A DNA stretch of 64,000 bases from Polynucleobacter sp. UK-Gri1-W3 (lineage in GTDB: Bacteria > Pseudomonadota > Gammaproteobacteria > Burkholderiales > Burkholderiaceae). How positions within the stretch are numbered: the stretch's first letter is position 1; each line of letters begins with the position of its first letter. The notes beneath the pieces were generated by a model. It was not told where the DNA came from. It ran no database searches and saw only the letters and a program-made list of their open reading frames with translations. This document shows, piece after piece, positions 39,536 through 48,446 of this stretch. The stretch lies in the NCBI RefSeq assembly GCF_018881595.1, contig NZ_JACVQA010000002.1, positions 186,001-250,000 on the forward strand. The letters run 5' to 3'. Both the position numbers and the translations under genes were made by a program.

Positions 39536-41767
39536 TTAAGCCAAGCTCAAACCTTCCTTGCTTAATGGGAAGTTTCGCACCGGTCTACCGATAGCAGCAG
39601 AAATAGCATTTGCAACAGCCGGGCCAACTACGCAGATTGTTGGCTCACCTACCCCACCCCAAAAATCAAAACTCGGGACTAAGACTGTTTCAATCCTTGG
39701 TGTCGCAGAAAGCTTTAGGAGTGGGTAAGTATCCAAATTCTGCTGCTTGATGCGGCCATTTTCCACAGAGATCTCTGGCAAGAAGATTGCCCCTAATGCC
39801 ATGGCTACAGAACCTTCAATTTGTTCTCGAGTTAAGTAAGGATTAACAACATGTCCAGAATTTAAGGCAAATACCAAGCGCGTGACTTTCACTACATTGT
39901 TTTGCACAGTGACTTCCGCTACGCATGCAGAGTAACTGGCGTAGCCCATGAACTGAGCAACACCTCGATACGTTCCTGCTGGCAATGGCTTATCCCAATC
40001 CGCTTTCTTGGCGGCAGCATTGAGAACACCTAGATGCTTTGGATGGCTTTGCATGAGTGCTTGCCTAAATTTCACTGGATCCTTACCGGCTGCGTTAGCG
40101 CACTCATCCATAAAGCATTCCATGAAGATACCATTTTGATTGGTATTCACGCCACGCCATGGGCCAACCGGCACATGCGTATTCTTCATCACATACTCGG
40201 TTAAGAGTGTTGGGAAGGTATAGCCTAGTTGAGCATCAGGGCCATTCTCATAAAAGCCTTGGAGTTGACGCTCATCTTTACCATTCTTGATGGCCTGTGG
40301 TGCCAACGTGGCATTAATCGATTGACCAGCCACCTTAATATGCATGCCTGTTAAATTACCAGTGCCATCTATACCAGCAGTCATCTTTGCCATCGCTATG
40401 GGGTGGTAGTAATCGTGAGTCATATCTTCTTCACGACTCCAAATGACTTTCACAGGCACACCCGGAAATTTTTGCGCCACTTTGGCAGCAAAAGTAGTGA
40501 AGTCTTGTGTTGAACCACGACGACCTAGACCACAGCCAGAATCTAATTTATATACTTCGCAATTCGCGAGCGGGAATCCAGTTGCCTCAGATAAGGCTGC
40601 ATGTGAGCCCTCGCCATTTTGCGTTGGCACCCAAGCCTCCGCACGATCGCCTGTGATCTTGACGGTAGCATTCATAGGCTCCATCGTGACATGCGCACGA
40701 TAAGGTGTGTAATAAATAGCTTCAACTTTCTTAGAGGCGCTATTAATTGCGGCAGGTGCGTCACCTTCTTTACGCTGCCAGAAGTCTCCCTGCTCATCTA
40801 AGCCGTCACGCAACATTTTGTTAATGCCGTCTTGTGAAACGCTAGCGGCTTTGCCTTCATCCCAAACGATTGGTAACGCATTCAGTGCGATATTTGCATG
40901 CCACCAGGTATCAGCCACTACCGCAAGGGTGCCGTCATCAATCTTGACAACGCCCTTCACCCCACGCATACCCTTGATCTTGGCTTCGTCATAGCTTACT
41001 AATTTGCCACCAAAGACTGGGCAAGCTTTTACGGATGCGCAGAGCATGCCAGGAAACTGCAAATCAATGCCATAGACTTTTGAGCCATTGACCTTATTGG
41101 CGGTATCTATACGTGCGTATGGTTGTCCAGCCACTTTCCAATTTCTTGGGTCCCTCAGGGTGATTGATTTAGGATCAGGCGTAGTTAAAGTTGAAGCCAA
41201 CTCAGCTACCTTACCGTAAGTCGTTTTACGTCCGGTTTGTGTATGGGTGATCACACCCTTGTCTACAGTCAATTCTGAAACGGGTACATTCCACTGATTG
41301 GCGGCTGCCTGCATCAACATAATGCGCGCTGCTGCTGCGCCACGACGTACATAGTCTTCAGAGATCCGAATGCCACGACTTCCACCAGTACCATGCTCAC
41401 CCCAAACACGCTTGCGTGCCAAACTTTGGCCTGGAGTAGCTGACTGTGTTTTGACTTTCTTCCAATTGCACTCGAGCTCTTCAGTAACTAACTGAGCAAG
41501 ACCGGTACGTGTGCCCTGACCCATCTCTGAGCGGGCAATTCTGATATAAACAGTGTCATCTGGCTTGATGCTGACCCAGGCATTCACTTCAGCCTCACCT
41601 ACTTGTGTAGGTGTATTCGGGTCATACTTTGCACCTGCCTGTGCCAAAGCTAAATCAGGCAGAGCACCAATACCCAGCACAAGTCCTCCACCTAACATTG
41701 TTCCCTTGATGATGAAATCACGGCGGGATAAATTACCCAATTGAAGAGTTTGATTTTTTGTTGTCAT
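39536..41767 (-). CDS. Exported xanthine-dehydrogenase-family molybdopterin subunit (aldehyde oxidase / IorB-like)
   Basis: Large subunit of a molybdenum hydroxylase. The N-terminus LSRRDFIIKGTMLGGG is a twin-arginine signal, so the folded, cofactor-loaded enzyme is exported. Inside are SEMGQGTRTGLAQLVTEEL, GLGRRGSTQDF, PVGPWRGVN and GGVGEPTICVVGPAVANAI, typical of the membrane-associated aldehyde or isoquinoline oxidoreductases that use a 2Fe-2S partner. That partner is encoded nine bases upstream. No cytochrome c subunit or XdhC-type maturation gene is next to it. The substrate is unknown. Confidence 0.87.
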   Translation of the reverse strand: MTTKNQTLQLGNLSRRDFIIKGTMLGGGLVLGIGALPDLALAQAGAKYDPNTPTQVGEAEVNAWVSIKPDDTVYIRIARSEMGQGTRTGLAQLVTEELECNWKKVKTQSATPGQSLARKRVWGEHGTGGSRGIRISEDYVRRGAAAARIMLMQAAANQWNVPVSELTVDKGVITHTQTGRKTTYGKVAELASTLTTPDPKSITLRDPRNWKVAGQPYARIDTANKVNGSKVYGIDLQFPGMLCASVKACPVFGGKLVSYDEAKIKGMRGVKGVVKIDDGTLAVVADTWWHANIALNALPIVWDEGKAASVSQDGINKMLRDGLDEQGDFWQRKEGDAPAAINSASKKVEAIYYTPYRAHVTMEPMNATVKITGDRAEAWVPTQNGEGSHAALSEATGFPLANCEVYKLDSGCGLGRRGSTQDFTTFAAKVAQKFPGVPVKVIWSREEDMTHDYYHPIAMAKMTAGIDGTGNLTGMHIKVAGQSINATLAPQAIKNGKDERQLQGFYENGPDAQLGYTFPTLLTEYVMKNTHVPVGPWRGVNTNQNGIFMECFMDECANAAGKDPVKFRQALMQSHPKHLGVLNAAAKKADWDKPLPAGTYRGVAQFMGYASYSACVAEVTVQNNVVKVTRLVFALNSGHVVNPYLTREQIEGSVAMALGAIFLPEISVENGRIKQQNLDTYPLLKLSATPRIETVLVPSFDFWGGVGEPTICVVGPAVANAISAAIGRPVRNFPLSKEGLSLA

Positions 41768-41776
41768 GTTTTCTCC

Positions 41777-42274
41777 TTAACCACGAGTCGCAGGAGTGGC
41801 GCTGTACTGCGCCAAAACATCTACTAATTTCTTTTGACCAGAGGCCACATGAATTCCATCCCGGATCTTCTGATAAGTTCCGCAACGACAAAGATTACCC
41901 ATTGCATTGTCAATATCTGCGTCGGTTGGTTTTGGATTTCTTTTTAAGAGAGCGGCCGCAGCCATTATTTGACCAGACTGACAATACCCACATTGGGGTA
42001 CATCCAGTGCAATCCAAGCTTGCTGAACTGGATGCGTGCTATTTTTCGAGAGTGCTTCAATAGTCGTAATTTTGGCTTTACCGACTGCAGACACTGGAAT
42101 AGAGCAAGAACGTACTGGCTCACCATTGAGGTAGACAGTACAGGCACCACATTGCGCCACACCACAACCATATTTGGTTCCAGTAAGCCCAACCACTTCT
42201 CGAATAGCCCACAATAAGGGCATATTCGGCTCCACATCAATATTCTGAACCTGACCATTAATATCTAATTGCAT
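41777..42274 (-). CDS. 2Fe-2S subunit of molybdenum hydroxylase (IorA-like)
   Basis: A 165-aa electron-transfer subunit with two [2Fe-2S] clusters: a plant-type one ([17 protein letters not shown], then a Cys) and a helical one ([11 protein letters not shown]...NLCRCGTY). I start at the ATG at 42274 ([12 protein letters not shown]) because AGGAG lies just before it and the family starts here; upstream residues are not similar. It has no signal of its own and should travel with the twin-arginine large subunit. Confidence 0.9.
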   Translation of the reverse strand: MQLDINGQVQNIDVEPNMPLLWAIREVVGLTGTKYGCGVAQCGACTVYLNGEPVRSCSIPVSAVGKAKITTIEALSKNSTHPVQQAWIALDVPQCGYCQSGQIMAAAALLKRNPKPTDADIDNAMGNLCRCGTYQKIRDGIHVASGQKKLVDVLAQYSATPATRG

Positions 42275-42417
42275 GCCGTCTCCTATGGTTTTTCTTTTCA
42301 AAAGACTATAAATCATTCTGGGCTTTTTGCGCTCGCACATAAATGTCTGAGCCTAAGGCAAAACCCTACCGAATTACGCTGTAATTTGCTATTCTGAGTG
42401 CTTAATTAAGGATAAAT

Positions 42418-42633
42418 ATGACCGAAGAAAACCAAACCCAAAACGACGAAGATTTTGACTATGGGTGCGAGTGTGCAATGACCTTGCTCAACGAGCCAAC
42501 TGAGGACCGTCTAAACGACTTAATTGATGATTTGGATGAAGATGGAATGATCTCCACCGAAGTGGTTTATGGCTTGTTAGCTACTATCCTCATGAGCATG
42601 AATGAGGAAGAACATGAAGGAGACGAGCACTAA
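42418..42633 (+). CDS. Small acidic protein, unknown function
   Basis: A 71-aa, strongly acidic protein (many Asp and Glu) with a CEC pair near residue 18 and a hydrophobic helix (VVYGLLATILMSM) close to the C-terminus. AAGGAT precedes the ATG by five bases, supporting translation. It is an isolated gene between the molybdenum hydroxylase pair and phhB. I recognise no family. Confidence 0.6.
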   Translation: MTEENQTQNDEDFDYGCECAMTLLNEPTEDRLNDLIDDLDEDGMISTEVVYGLLATILMSMNEEEHEGDEH

Positions 42634-42642
42634 TTTGTTGCG

Positions 42643-42921
42643 CTACACCTCGGAAGCAAAGGCATCCATTGCCTTTGCCAACTGAATATCCAATTTAGTC
42701 AAAGCCCCAGCCGAATGGGTGCTCAATTCCACCATCACCCTATTCCAAGAGTTTGACCAATCGGGATGATGACCAATCTCTTCAGCATATTGAGCGCAGA
42801 GCGTCATAAATCTAAAAGCTTGCTTGAAGTCTACAAAAACAAACTCACGCGCAATCTTTTTACCACTCCTATCTAGTGACCAGAGAGGTACTTCTTGCTC
42901 TAAATTGAAGTTATTAACCAT
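42643..42921 (-). CDS. phhB: Pterin-4a-carbinolamine dehydratase
   Basis: A 92-aa enzyme that dehydrates 4a-hydroxytetrahydrobiopterin, recycling the cofactor of phenylalanine hydroxylase. The signature EEIGHHPDWSNSW (H51, H52, P53) with H69 and D78 is complete. No phenylalanine hydroxylase gene is in the window, so its role here may instead lie in general pterin turnover. It follows the pseudouridine synthase gene by 15 bases. Confidence 0.9.
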   Translation of the reverse strand: MVNNFNLEQEVPLWSLDRSGKKIAREFVFVDFKQAFRFMTLCAQYAEEIGHHPDWSNSWNRVMVELSTHSAGALTKLDIQLAKAMDAFASEV

Positions 42922-42936
42922 TAAGACAAATTACCT

Positions 42937-43662
42937 TTAATTAAGAACGCTTTGTGAGAGTTGTTTTAAATCTTCTGGATAGAGCCAACGCCATTCACCT
43001 TCAGCCAAATCACTGGGCATTTGATAAGCCCCAATCTCAGTGCGATGCAATTTGGCAACATGATTGCCAACAGCAGCCATCATTCGCTTCACCTGATGAT
43101 ATCGACCTTCGACTATTGTCATAGCTAGCACATGATCAGAAATTTGCTTGCATGCCGAAGCAAAGCAAGGCTTAGGATCATCATCAAGCACGACACCATT
43201 CATTAAGTGATCGATTTGTTTTTGTGTAATTGGCTCGGGCGTAGTGATCTCATAAACTTTTCCAATATTTTTCTTGGGAGTTGTCATCTTATGAATAAAT
43301 TGACCATCATCCGAAATCAAAAGTAAGCCAGTGGTGTCATAGTCAAGACGACCTACGCATTGCAAACCTCTTTCCACAAAAGGGCTGGGCAACAAACTAT
43401 AAACACTAGGATGGTGTGTCGTTTTATGTGAGCACTCGTAATTGGCTGGCTTATTAAAAGCAAGGTAAGCCTTCTCGTGATACTCCCAGTCTTTACCCTC
43501 TATATTGAGTATCAGACTTTCAGTGGCAATTCTTTCTTCAGGATCTTCGGCTAACACGCCGTTGACCTTCACGAGCTCGGCATAGACTAAATCACTACAG
43601 TAGCGACGCGTACCAAAGCCTTGGCTAAAGAGTATTTTTTCTAAGGAGATCGGTTTTGCCAT
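42937..43662 (-). CDS. rsuA: 16S rRNA pseudouridine synthase, RsuA family
   Basis: Most likely makes pseudouridine 516 of 16S rRNA. An S4 domain (EKILFSQGFGTRRYCSDLV) precedes the catalytic GRLDYDTTGLLLISDDG with Asp107, and GKVYEI plus EGRYHQVKRMMAAVGNHV complete the family pattern. RsuA and RluB/RluE/RluF share this layout; the single S4 domain, size of 241 aa and overall fit favour RsuA. It heads a two-gene unit with phhB. Confidence 0.83.
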   Translation of the reverse strand: MAKPISLEKILFSQGFGTRRYCSDLVYAELVKVNGVLAEDPEERIATESLILNIEGKDWEYHEKAYLAFNKPANYECSHKTTHHPSVYSLLPSPFVERGLQCVGRLDYDTTGLLLISDDGQFIHKMTTPKKNIGKVYEITTPEPITQKQIDHLMNGVVLDDDPKPCFASACKQISDHVLAMTIVEGRYHQVKRMMAAVGNHVAKLHRTEIGAYQMPSDLAEGEWRWLYPEDLKQLSQSVLN

Positions 43663-43765
43663 ATGCTTAAAAGGATACTACAGAGGAGGTTTGCGCTGAG
43701 TTGAACGTTTATTTCCTACAATTCATTATGATTGGGTATTCCCGCTATTTACAGACGCTATTACG

Positions 43766-44308
43766 ATGCTCTCCACACCAAAACCCCGATCCCTTTTACA
43801 TACTAGAGAAATTACTTTTCACGGGTATGCAAGAGAGGATGGTCTTTGGGATATCGAGGGGCACCTTAAAGACTTCAAAACGAACCCTTTTCAAACGAGT
43901 GCAAAAACTTGGCAGCCGGGTGAAGCTTTTCATGACATGTGGGTGCGAGTCACACTTGATAAAGAGTTTTTCATCAAAGATATTGAAGCTGTGATGGATG
44001 GCCAACCTCATGCAGAATGCACAACCGCTATTCCACCAATGGATGCTTTAATTGGGTCACAGATAGGCAAAGGCTGGCGCAAAACAATAGATACCCACCT
44101 TGGCGGCATCAAGGGCTGCACTCATTTGCGCGAGCTTCTAATCAGCCTTGCTACGGCTGCTTATCAATCTGTTCCAGGCGCCTTCTTTGATCCAGATAGT
44201 GATAAACCGCCACTGTACTTGGGCACCTGCAAATCCTGGGACTTTGATGGTCCCGTAGTTATGCGTGTGTATCCCAAGTTCTATCAGTGGAATAAATCTA
44301 AAACTTAA
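43766..44308 (+). CDS. DUF2889 family protein
   Basis: A 180-aa protein with the DUF2889 hallmark near its N-terminus (LLHTREITFHGYAREDGLWD, then IEGHLKDFK), a conserved middle (GGIKGCTHLRELL) and a C-terminal CKSWDFDG. Function is unknown; members are often found near aromatic-degradation or redox genes. Its 3' end overlaps the convergent SDR gene by four bases. Confidence 0.82.
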   Translation: MLSTPKPRSLLHTREITFHGYAREDGLWDIEGHLKDFKTNPFQTSAKTWQPGEAFHDMWVRVTLDKEFFIKDIEAVMDGQPHAECTTAIPPMDALIGSQIGKGWRKTIDTHLGGIKGCTHLRELLISLATAAYQSVPGAFFDPDSDKPPLYLGTCKSWDFDGPVVMRVYPKFYQWNKSKT

Positions 44309-45075
44309 AACTCGCCACGGTGCACATTAAATGCATTAAAGGCTTGCTGTACTGGCATTACCTCTAAGACATTGATATTAATATGACTTGGTAAGGTAGC
44401 CGACCAATAGATAGTCTCAGCTACGTCATCAGCACTTAAAGCCTGAACGCCGGTATAGACCTTCTCCGCCTTCTCATCATCGCCTTTAAAGCGAACATTC
44501 GAGAACTCAGTACCAGCACACATACCAGGCTCAATGCATGTCACGCGTACTGGAGTGCCAATGAGATCGGCACGCAAGTTCAAACTAAATTGTTTAACAA
44601 ATGCTTTGGTACCGCCATAAACGTTACCACCTGGGTAAGGGTAGTTTGCAGCCACAGAACCTAAATTAATGACATGACCACACTTGCGCTCCACCATGCC
44701 TGGTAAAAATGCACGACTCATATGAACAAGCCCTTTAATGTTGGTATCAATCATCTGATCCCAATCACTCAGAAAGGCTTTATGAGCCGGTTCTAACCCT
44801 AAAGCTAGGCCAGCATTGTTCACCAATACAGTCACCTTAGAAAAGTCTGCCGGCAGGGCGCTCGCCAGGGCATCGACTTGAGCACTGTCGCAAACATCCA
44901 CCACCATCGTGAGTAGTTTTTTCTGTTGCTCAGCTGGTAAGGAGTTTTTTAAAGACTCCAAACGCTCCGCCCTTCTACCAACAGCAACAACCTGATGGCC
45001 ATTGGCCAAAAAACGGCGGGCAGTCGCCTCACCAAATCCAGCAGTAGCGCCAGTAACTAATACGGTATGTTTCAT
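44305..45075 (-). CDS. Short-chain dehydrogenase, YdfG-like
   Basis: A 256-aa NADP-dependent oxidoreductase. The cofactor loop is TGATAGFGEATARRF, followed by NNAGLALG, catalytic NLGSVAANYPYPGGNVYGG with YxxxK, and the C-terminal block typical of YdfG, which acts on 3-hydroxy acids such as L-allo-threonine. The substrate remains an inference. It is divergent from a beta-barrel-like gene 56 bases away. Confidence 0.85.
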   Translation of the reverse strand: MKHTVLVTGATAGFGEATARRFLANGHQVVAVGRRAERLESLKNSLPAEQQKKLLTMVVDVCDSAQVDALASALPADFSKVTVLVNNAGLALGLEPAHKAFLSDWDQMIDTNIKGLVHMSRAFLPGMVERKCGHVINLGSVAANYPYPGGNVYGGTKAFVKQFSLNLRADLIGTPVRVTCIEPGMCAGTEFSNVRFKGDDEKAEKVYTGVQALSADDVAETIYWSATLPSHININVLEVMPVQQAFNAFNVHRGEF

Positions 45076-45131
45076 ACTTCCTCTTCAAATCTTTAGTAAA
45101 TGATGGTTTGTAATTTAATATTAATGCCTAT

Positions 45132-45929
45132 ATGGGATTCCTGCGCGTACTGACATTTGCTTGCTTATGCATACACGCCACTTTAGTGTGGGCCGTCGAG
45201 CAATATTCCCCTGCCCTTATTTTAGGGCTTGTGAACGCATCTCAAGAAAGATCGCAAGATCACATACTTGAGTTCTGGGGCTACCACGTTTCCCAGGGCG
45301 CCGGAAATGATGCTGATACGCTTAAATTACGCTATTACAACCCTTTAAATCTTGGCAGCTGGCATGGCACCATGAGACTAGACACTGCCTATACCGCCAC
45401 CTACGGACCGCAGCTACCGGCACAATCGACTGGCACCTTCTCGCCTAATAATGCAATGCTCACGATTTGGGGTGGTCAAGCAGACTGGTTTGCAAATGTT
45501 GGAGCGAGAGTTTTTGTGCCGCTGGGTAATACAGGTCAGTGGCTAGCAGGGCCTCAAGTAAGCACATCCTTTAGGCCAGCAGATAGCGGACAAAATATTC
45601 TTTCAGATATTTCACCTCTAGCCAGATACATGATGGGTTTTAATCGCAAGGCGCCTACTAGCTCCAGCCTACCTCCGCTTGATAATCATCTCGAGCTTTA
45701 TCCAACAGTAGGCCTAAATCTAGGCTCTAGTACCCAGCTTCGTTTTTGGGATGAGAATGGCGCTGTTTATAACTCTGCGGGTGGTGGCTGGTTTGTACCA
45801 ATTGATGCCATGGTGACCCATCGTATCAATAACAATCTTTTACTAGCCATAGGTGGAGCTAAGCAAGTTATTCAAACGTATCAACTCTACAACTGGACTG
45901 TCTACGGAAAAGTTTCGCTAAGCTTTTAA
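45132..45929 (+). CDS. Exported beta-rich protein, probably outer membrane
   Basis: A 265-aa protein with a signal peptide (LTFACLCIHATLVWA). The mature part has alternating hydrophobic/polar strands and aromatic residues (LKLRYYNPLNLGSW, GRVFVPLGNT-like segments) and ends YNWTVYGKVSLSF, a C-terminal Phe typical of outer-membrane barrels. I recognise no family. The layout is similar to the protein at 37976-38866. Confidence 0.6.
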   Translation: MGFLRVLTFACLCIHATLVWAVEQYSPALILGLVNASQERSQDHILEFWGYHVSQGAGNDADTLKLRYYNPLNLGSWHGTMRLDTAYTATYGPQLPAQSTGTFSPNNAMLTIWGGQADWFANVGARVFVPLGNTGQWLAGPQVSTSFRPADSGQNILSDISPLARYMMGFNRKAPTSSSLPPLDNHLELYPTVGLNLGSSTQLRFWDENGAVYNSAGGGWFVPIDAMVTHRINNNLLLAIGGAKQVIQTYQLYNWTVYGKVSLSF

Positions 45930-45938
45930 AGCAAGTTA

Positions 45939-46862
45939 TCAGGCAAGATCAATCAAGGTCTCATCCTCTAGTTTTGCAGCGCCTGATTTCACGAGTGCTT
46001 TAGGTAGCCACTGAATAAACTCATTGATATCCATATTAAGTAATTTTGCTGCACTGATGAGTGCGGGTGTATTGGCAATCCAATCGTTTACCTGAGAAAC
46101 ATCACGACTACGCCATTCTAATAAGCGGTATTTCAACAATACTTTAGCGCCATGACGCGCATTACGGTCTGGATCAGATGCCAAATAATCCAATCTTGAT
46201 CGTGCAGTAGCCAGTGATTTTGCAACATCAGTAAACGGTGCGCCATGCCCCGGTATTACAAGATTCACGGGGAATGTCTCAATTAAATCTAGAGTTTGCG
46301 CTACCTCTTCAAAACCAGCCTCACCCCATAGCTCAGGAAAAATGACCCCGAAGCCTTCTTCCCACAATGCATCTGCAGAAATCAAAATACGATGATCGGC
46401 CTGATACAACATGATCGAATGGGGATCATGTCCTGGAGCCGCTAATATTTTCCAAATATATCGCCCCAGCAAGATATCCTCGCCTGGGATTAACACCTTC
46501 TGATGGACAAACTGTGGACACTCTTGACCCAGGTTGTCATAGCTTAATAAGGCGCTGTCCCAGTTTTTGACAGCAATCTCTTCGGCAGCAGGGATATATA
46601 CCTGGCAATTAAATTCTTTAGCTAAGGCAGCATTGCCTCCACAGTGATCTGAATGAAGATGTGTGTTTACCAACTTATTTAAATTTGGTAACCCATGCTT
46701 GTGCAGAGCGTTGCGAACCAAATCTACAGTGAGGTTTTGGTGGGCACAATATCCAGAGTCCACCAAGGAGACATCCTCAGTGCCAAAGTGAAAGATATTA
46801 TTGGCTGAGAGCCAACCTCTTTCAAATACTTCGATGCCAGGTGGTAATAAATGCGTTGTCAT
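45939..46862 (-). CDS. Metallo-beta-lactamase-fold hydrolase
   Basis: A 307-aa protein with the metal-binding motif H68-x-H70-x-D72-H73 (NTHLHSDHCGG), a later GHDPHSIM and IPGHGAPF that supply further metal-binding histidines. It resembles glyoxalase-II-like enzymes but has a C-terminal helical extension (about 220-307). It lies seven bases upstream of the lipocalin gene in a minus-strand run that begins with msrP further right. The substrate is unknown. Confidence 0.8.
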   Translation of the reverse strand: MTTHLLPPGIEVFERGWLSANNIFHFGTEDVSLVDSGYCAHQNLTVDLVRNALHKHGLPNLNKLVNTHLHSDHCGGNAALAKEFNCQVYIPAAEEIAVKNWDSALLSYDNLGQECPQFVHQKVLIPGEDILLGRYIWKILAAPGHDPHSIMLYQADHRILISADALWEEGFGVIFPELWGEAGFEEVAQTLDLIETFPVNLVIPGHGAPFTDVAKSLATARSRLDYLASDPDRNARHGAKVLLKYRLLEWRSRDVSQVNDWIANTPALISAAKLLNMDINEFIQWLPKALVKSGAAKLEDETLIDLA

Positions 46863-46869
46863 ACCTTAT

Positions 46870-47424
46870 TTACTTTGCTTGAGAAGTGATCTCTAGCTTG
46901 CGCGTATCAAACTGCTGCGCGTGTAAACGCTGCAGCGTATCTTCGTAAACTTTTTTATCTAATTGCGGAGTTCTAGACAGAATCCAAAGGTATTCACGAC
47001 GTGGATCACTTACAACTGCTACTTGATACTGAGGATCCAAATCAATCACCCAATAATCGCCCCATACCATTGGAATAAAGGCTAGCCAAGCAGGTGCAAA
47101 GCGAACCTCTAGTTTTGGAGAATCCTTAGATCCGATCTGACGAGCTGTTCCCTCTGCTTCTGAAACTTCTCCATCAGCTGTTTTGCAGCTATTTAAGACT
47201 TTCAAAGTTCCATCAGCCTTAGCCGAATAGACCGCCTTGGTATTACTGACGCATTTCTTCTGAAACCAGTTCGGGTATTTGGCAATCTCATACCAAGTCC
47301 CTAGATAACGCTGTACATCTAGCGATGGAATCGTCTTTACCGGTACATCGTTTGCCTGCCCGTAAGCGGAAAAGTTAAAAACTAAAATGCAGACGCAAAA
47401 AAATACCGAGTAAATTTTCTTCAT
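46870..47424 (-). CDS. Lipocalin (Blc-like)
   Basis: A 184-aa exported lipocalin. A signal peptide ends near SAYGQ (about residue 23) but without a lipobox Cys, so it is probably soluble rather than a lipoprotein like E. coli Blc. The first lipocalin motif is YLGTWYEIAKYPNWFQ (about 40-55), and WVIDLDPQYQVAVVSDPRREYLWILSR is the second half. Blc-type proteins bind lysophospholipids. It lies directly downstream of msrP (2-base gap), hinting at a shared envelope-stress role. Confidence 0.85.
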   Translation of the reverse strand: MKKIYSVFFCVCILVFNFSAYGQANDVPVKTIPSLDVQRYLGTWYEIAKYPNWFQKKCVSNTKAVYSAKADGTLKVLNSCKTADGEVSEAEGTARQIGSKDSPKLEVRFAPAWLAFIPMVWGDYWVIDLDPQYQVAVVSDPRREYLWILSRTPQLDKKVYEDTLQRLHAQQFDTRKLEITSQAK

Positions 47425-47426
47425 TA

Positions 47427-48389
47427 CTAATAGTACTTCTTCAGATCCATGCCTGAATACATGCTGGCTACTTGTTCACCATAGCCATTAAACATTTGGG
47501 TTTTGATCTTAGGCGCAAACATTCCTTTGGGGTCGCCAATGCGACGTTCAACTGCTTGACTCCAGCGCGGGTGATCTACCTGAGGGTTCACATTGGAATA
47601 GAACCCGTATTCACGTGCATCAAATTGATTCCAGCTAGTCTTAGGCATTTCTTCTGTGAAGCGAATTTTGACAATGGACTTGGCGCTCTTAAAGCCATAC
47701 TTCCAAGGCACCACAATGCGTACTGGAGCACCATTTTGCTTAGGTAAGACTTCACCATACAAACCAAAGGTGAGTAAGGTCAATGGATTCATTGCCTCAT
47801 CCATACGCAGACCTTCGCGATAGGGCCAATCGATGATGTTGCTTTTGACCCCTGGCATTTGCTTACGATCCGCCAGAGAAATAAATTCCACATACTTTGC
47901 TGATCCCAGTGGCTCAACTTTGGCAATCAACTTGGAAAGTGAATAACCATCCCAAGGAATGACCATAGACCAACCTTCAACACATCGCATCCGATATATG
48001 CGCTCTTCCATGGGAGCCAACTTCAGGAGAGCATCTATATCTAGCGTCATTGGTTTTTTTACCAAGCCCTCAATGGATATTGTCCAAGGACGAGTTTGCA
48101 AAGTCTCCGCATAAGCAGCAGGATCCCCCTTGTCTGTACCGAATTCGTAAAAGTTGTTGTAGCTAGTAACGAATTTATAAGGGGTTAGCCCATCTTTATC
48201 CGCAAAGGCAGGATTTAGCGCAGCAGCTAATTTTTCGGGAGTAGAAGCAAGCGCCCCTCTTGAAAACCAAGGAGCCAAAGCCATTCCGAAACCCCCGGCA
48301 GCTGCCGTTTTGATGATGGCGCGGCGGTTTTCAAAAATCTCTTTTGGAGTGATATCGCTTGCAAGGATTGTTTTGTCTATAAAACGCAT
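47427..48389 (-). CDS. msrP: Periplasmic methionine sulfoxide reductase, molybdenum subunit MsrP (YedY)
   Basis: Repairs oxidised methionines of periplasmic proteins with a mononuclear molybdopterin. An RR pair at 22-23 ([16 protein letters not shown]) marks a twin-arginine signal. The molybdenum ligand is Cys136 in [38 protein letters not shown] and the C-terminal [17 protein letters not shown] are all typical. It starts an operon with the lipocalin and probably the metallo-beta-lactamase gene. Its membrane partner msrQ is displaced to 38863-39465. Confidence 0.95.
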   Translation of the reverse strand: MRFIDKTILASDITPKEIFENRRAIIKTAAAGGFGMALAPWFSRGALASTPEKLAAALNPAFADKDGLTPYKFVTSYNNFYEFGTDKGDPAAYAETLQTRPWTISIEGLVKKPMTLDIDALLKLAPMEERIYRMRCVEGWSMVIPWDGYSLSKLIAKVEPLGSAKYVEFISLADRKQMPGVKSNIIDWPYREGLRMDEAMNPLTLLTFGLYGEVLPKQNGAPVRIVVPWKYGFKSAKSIVKIRFTEEMPKTSWNQFDAREYGFYSNVNPQVDHPRWSQAVERRIGDPKGMFAPKIKTQMFNGYGEQVASMYSGMDLKKYY

Positions 48390-48446
48390 GCCGCACCCCC
48401 TGATAAAAGTAATAAACCTATTTTGCTACCGATGGGAATTTCTTGC

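Noticed and set aside
43701..43994. Separate gene in another frame over the start of the DUF2889 gene
   Set aside because: The frame overlaps a recognisable family protein and has no similarity or codon support of its own.
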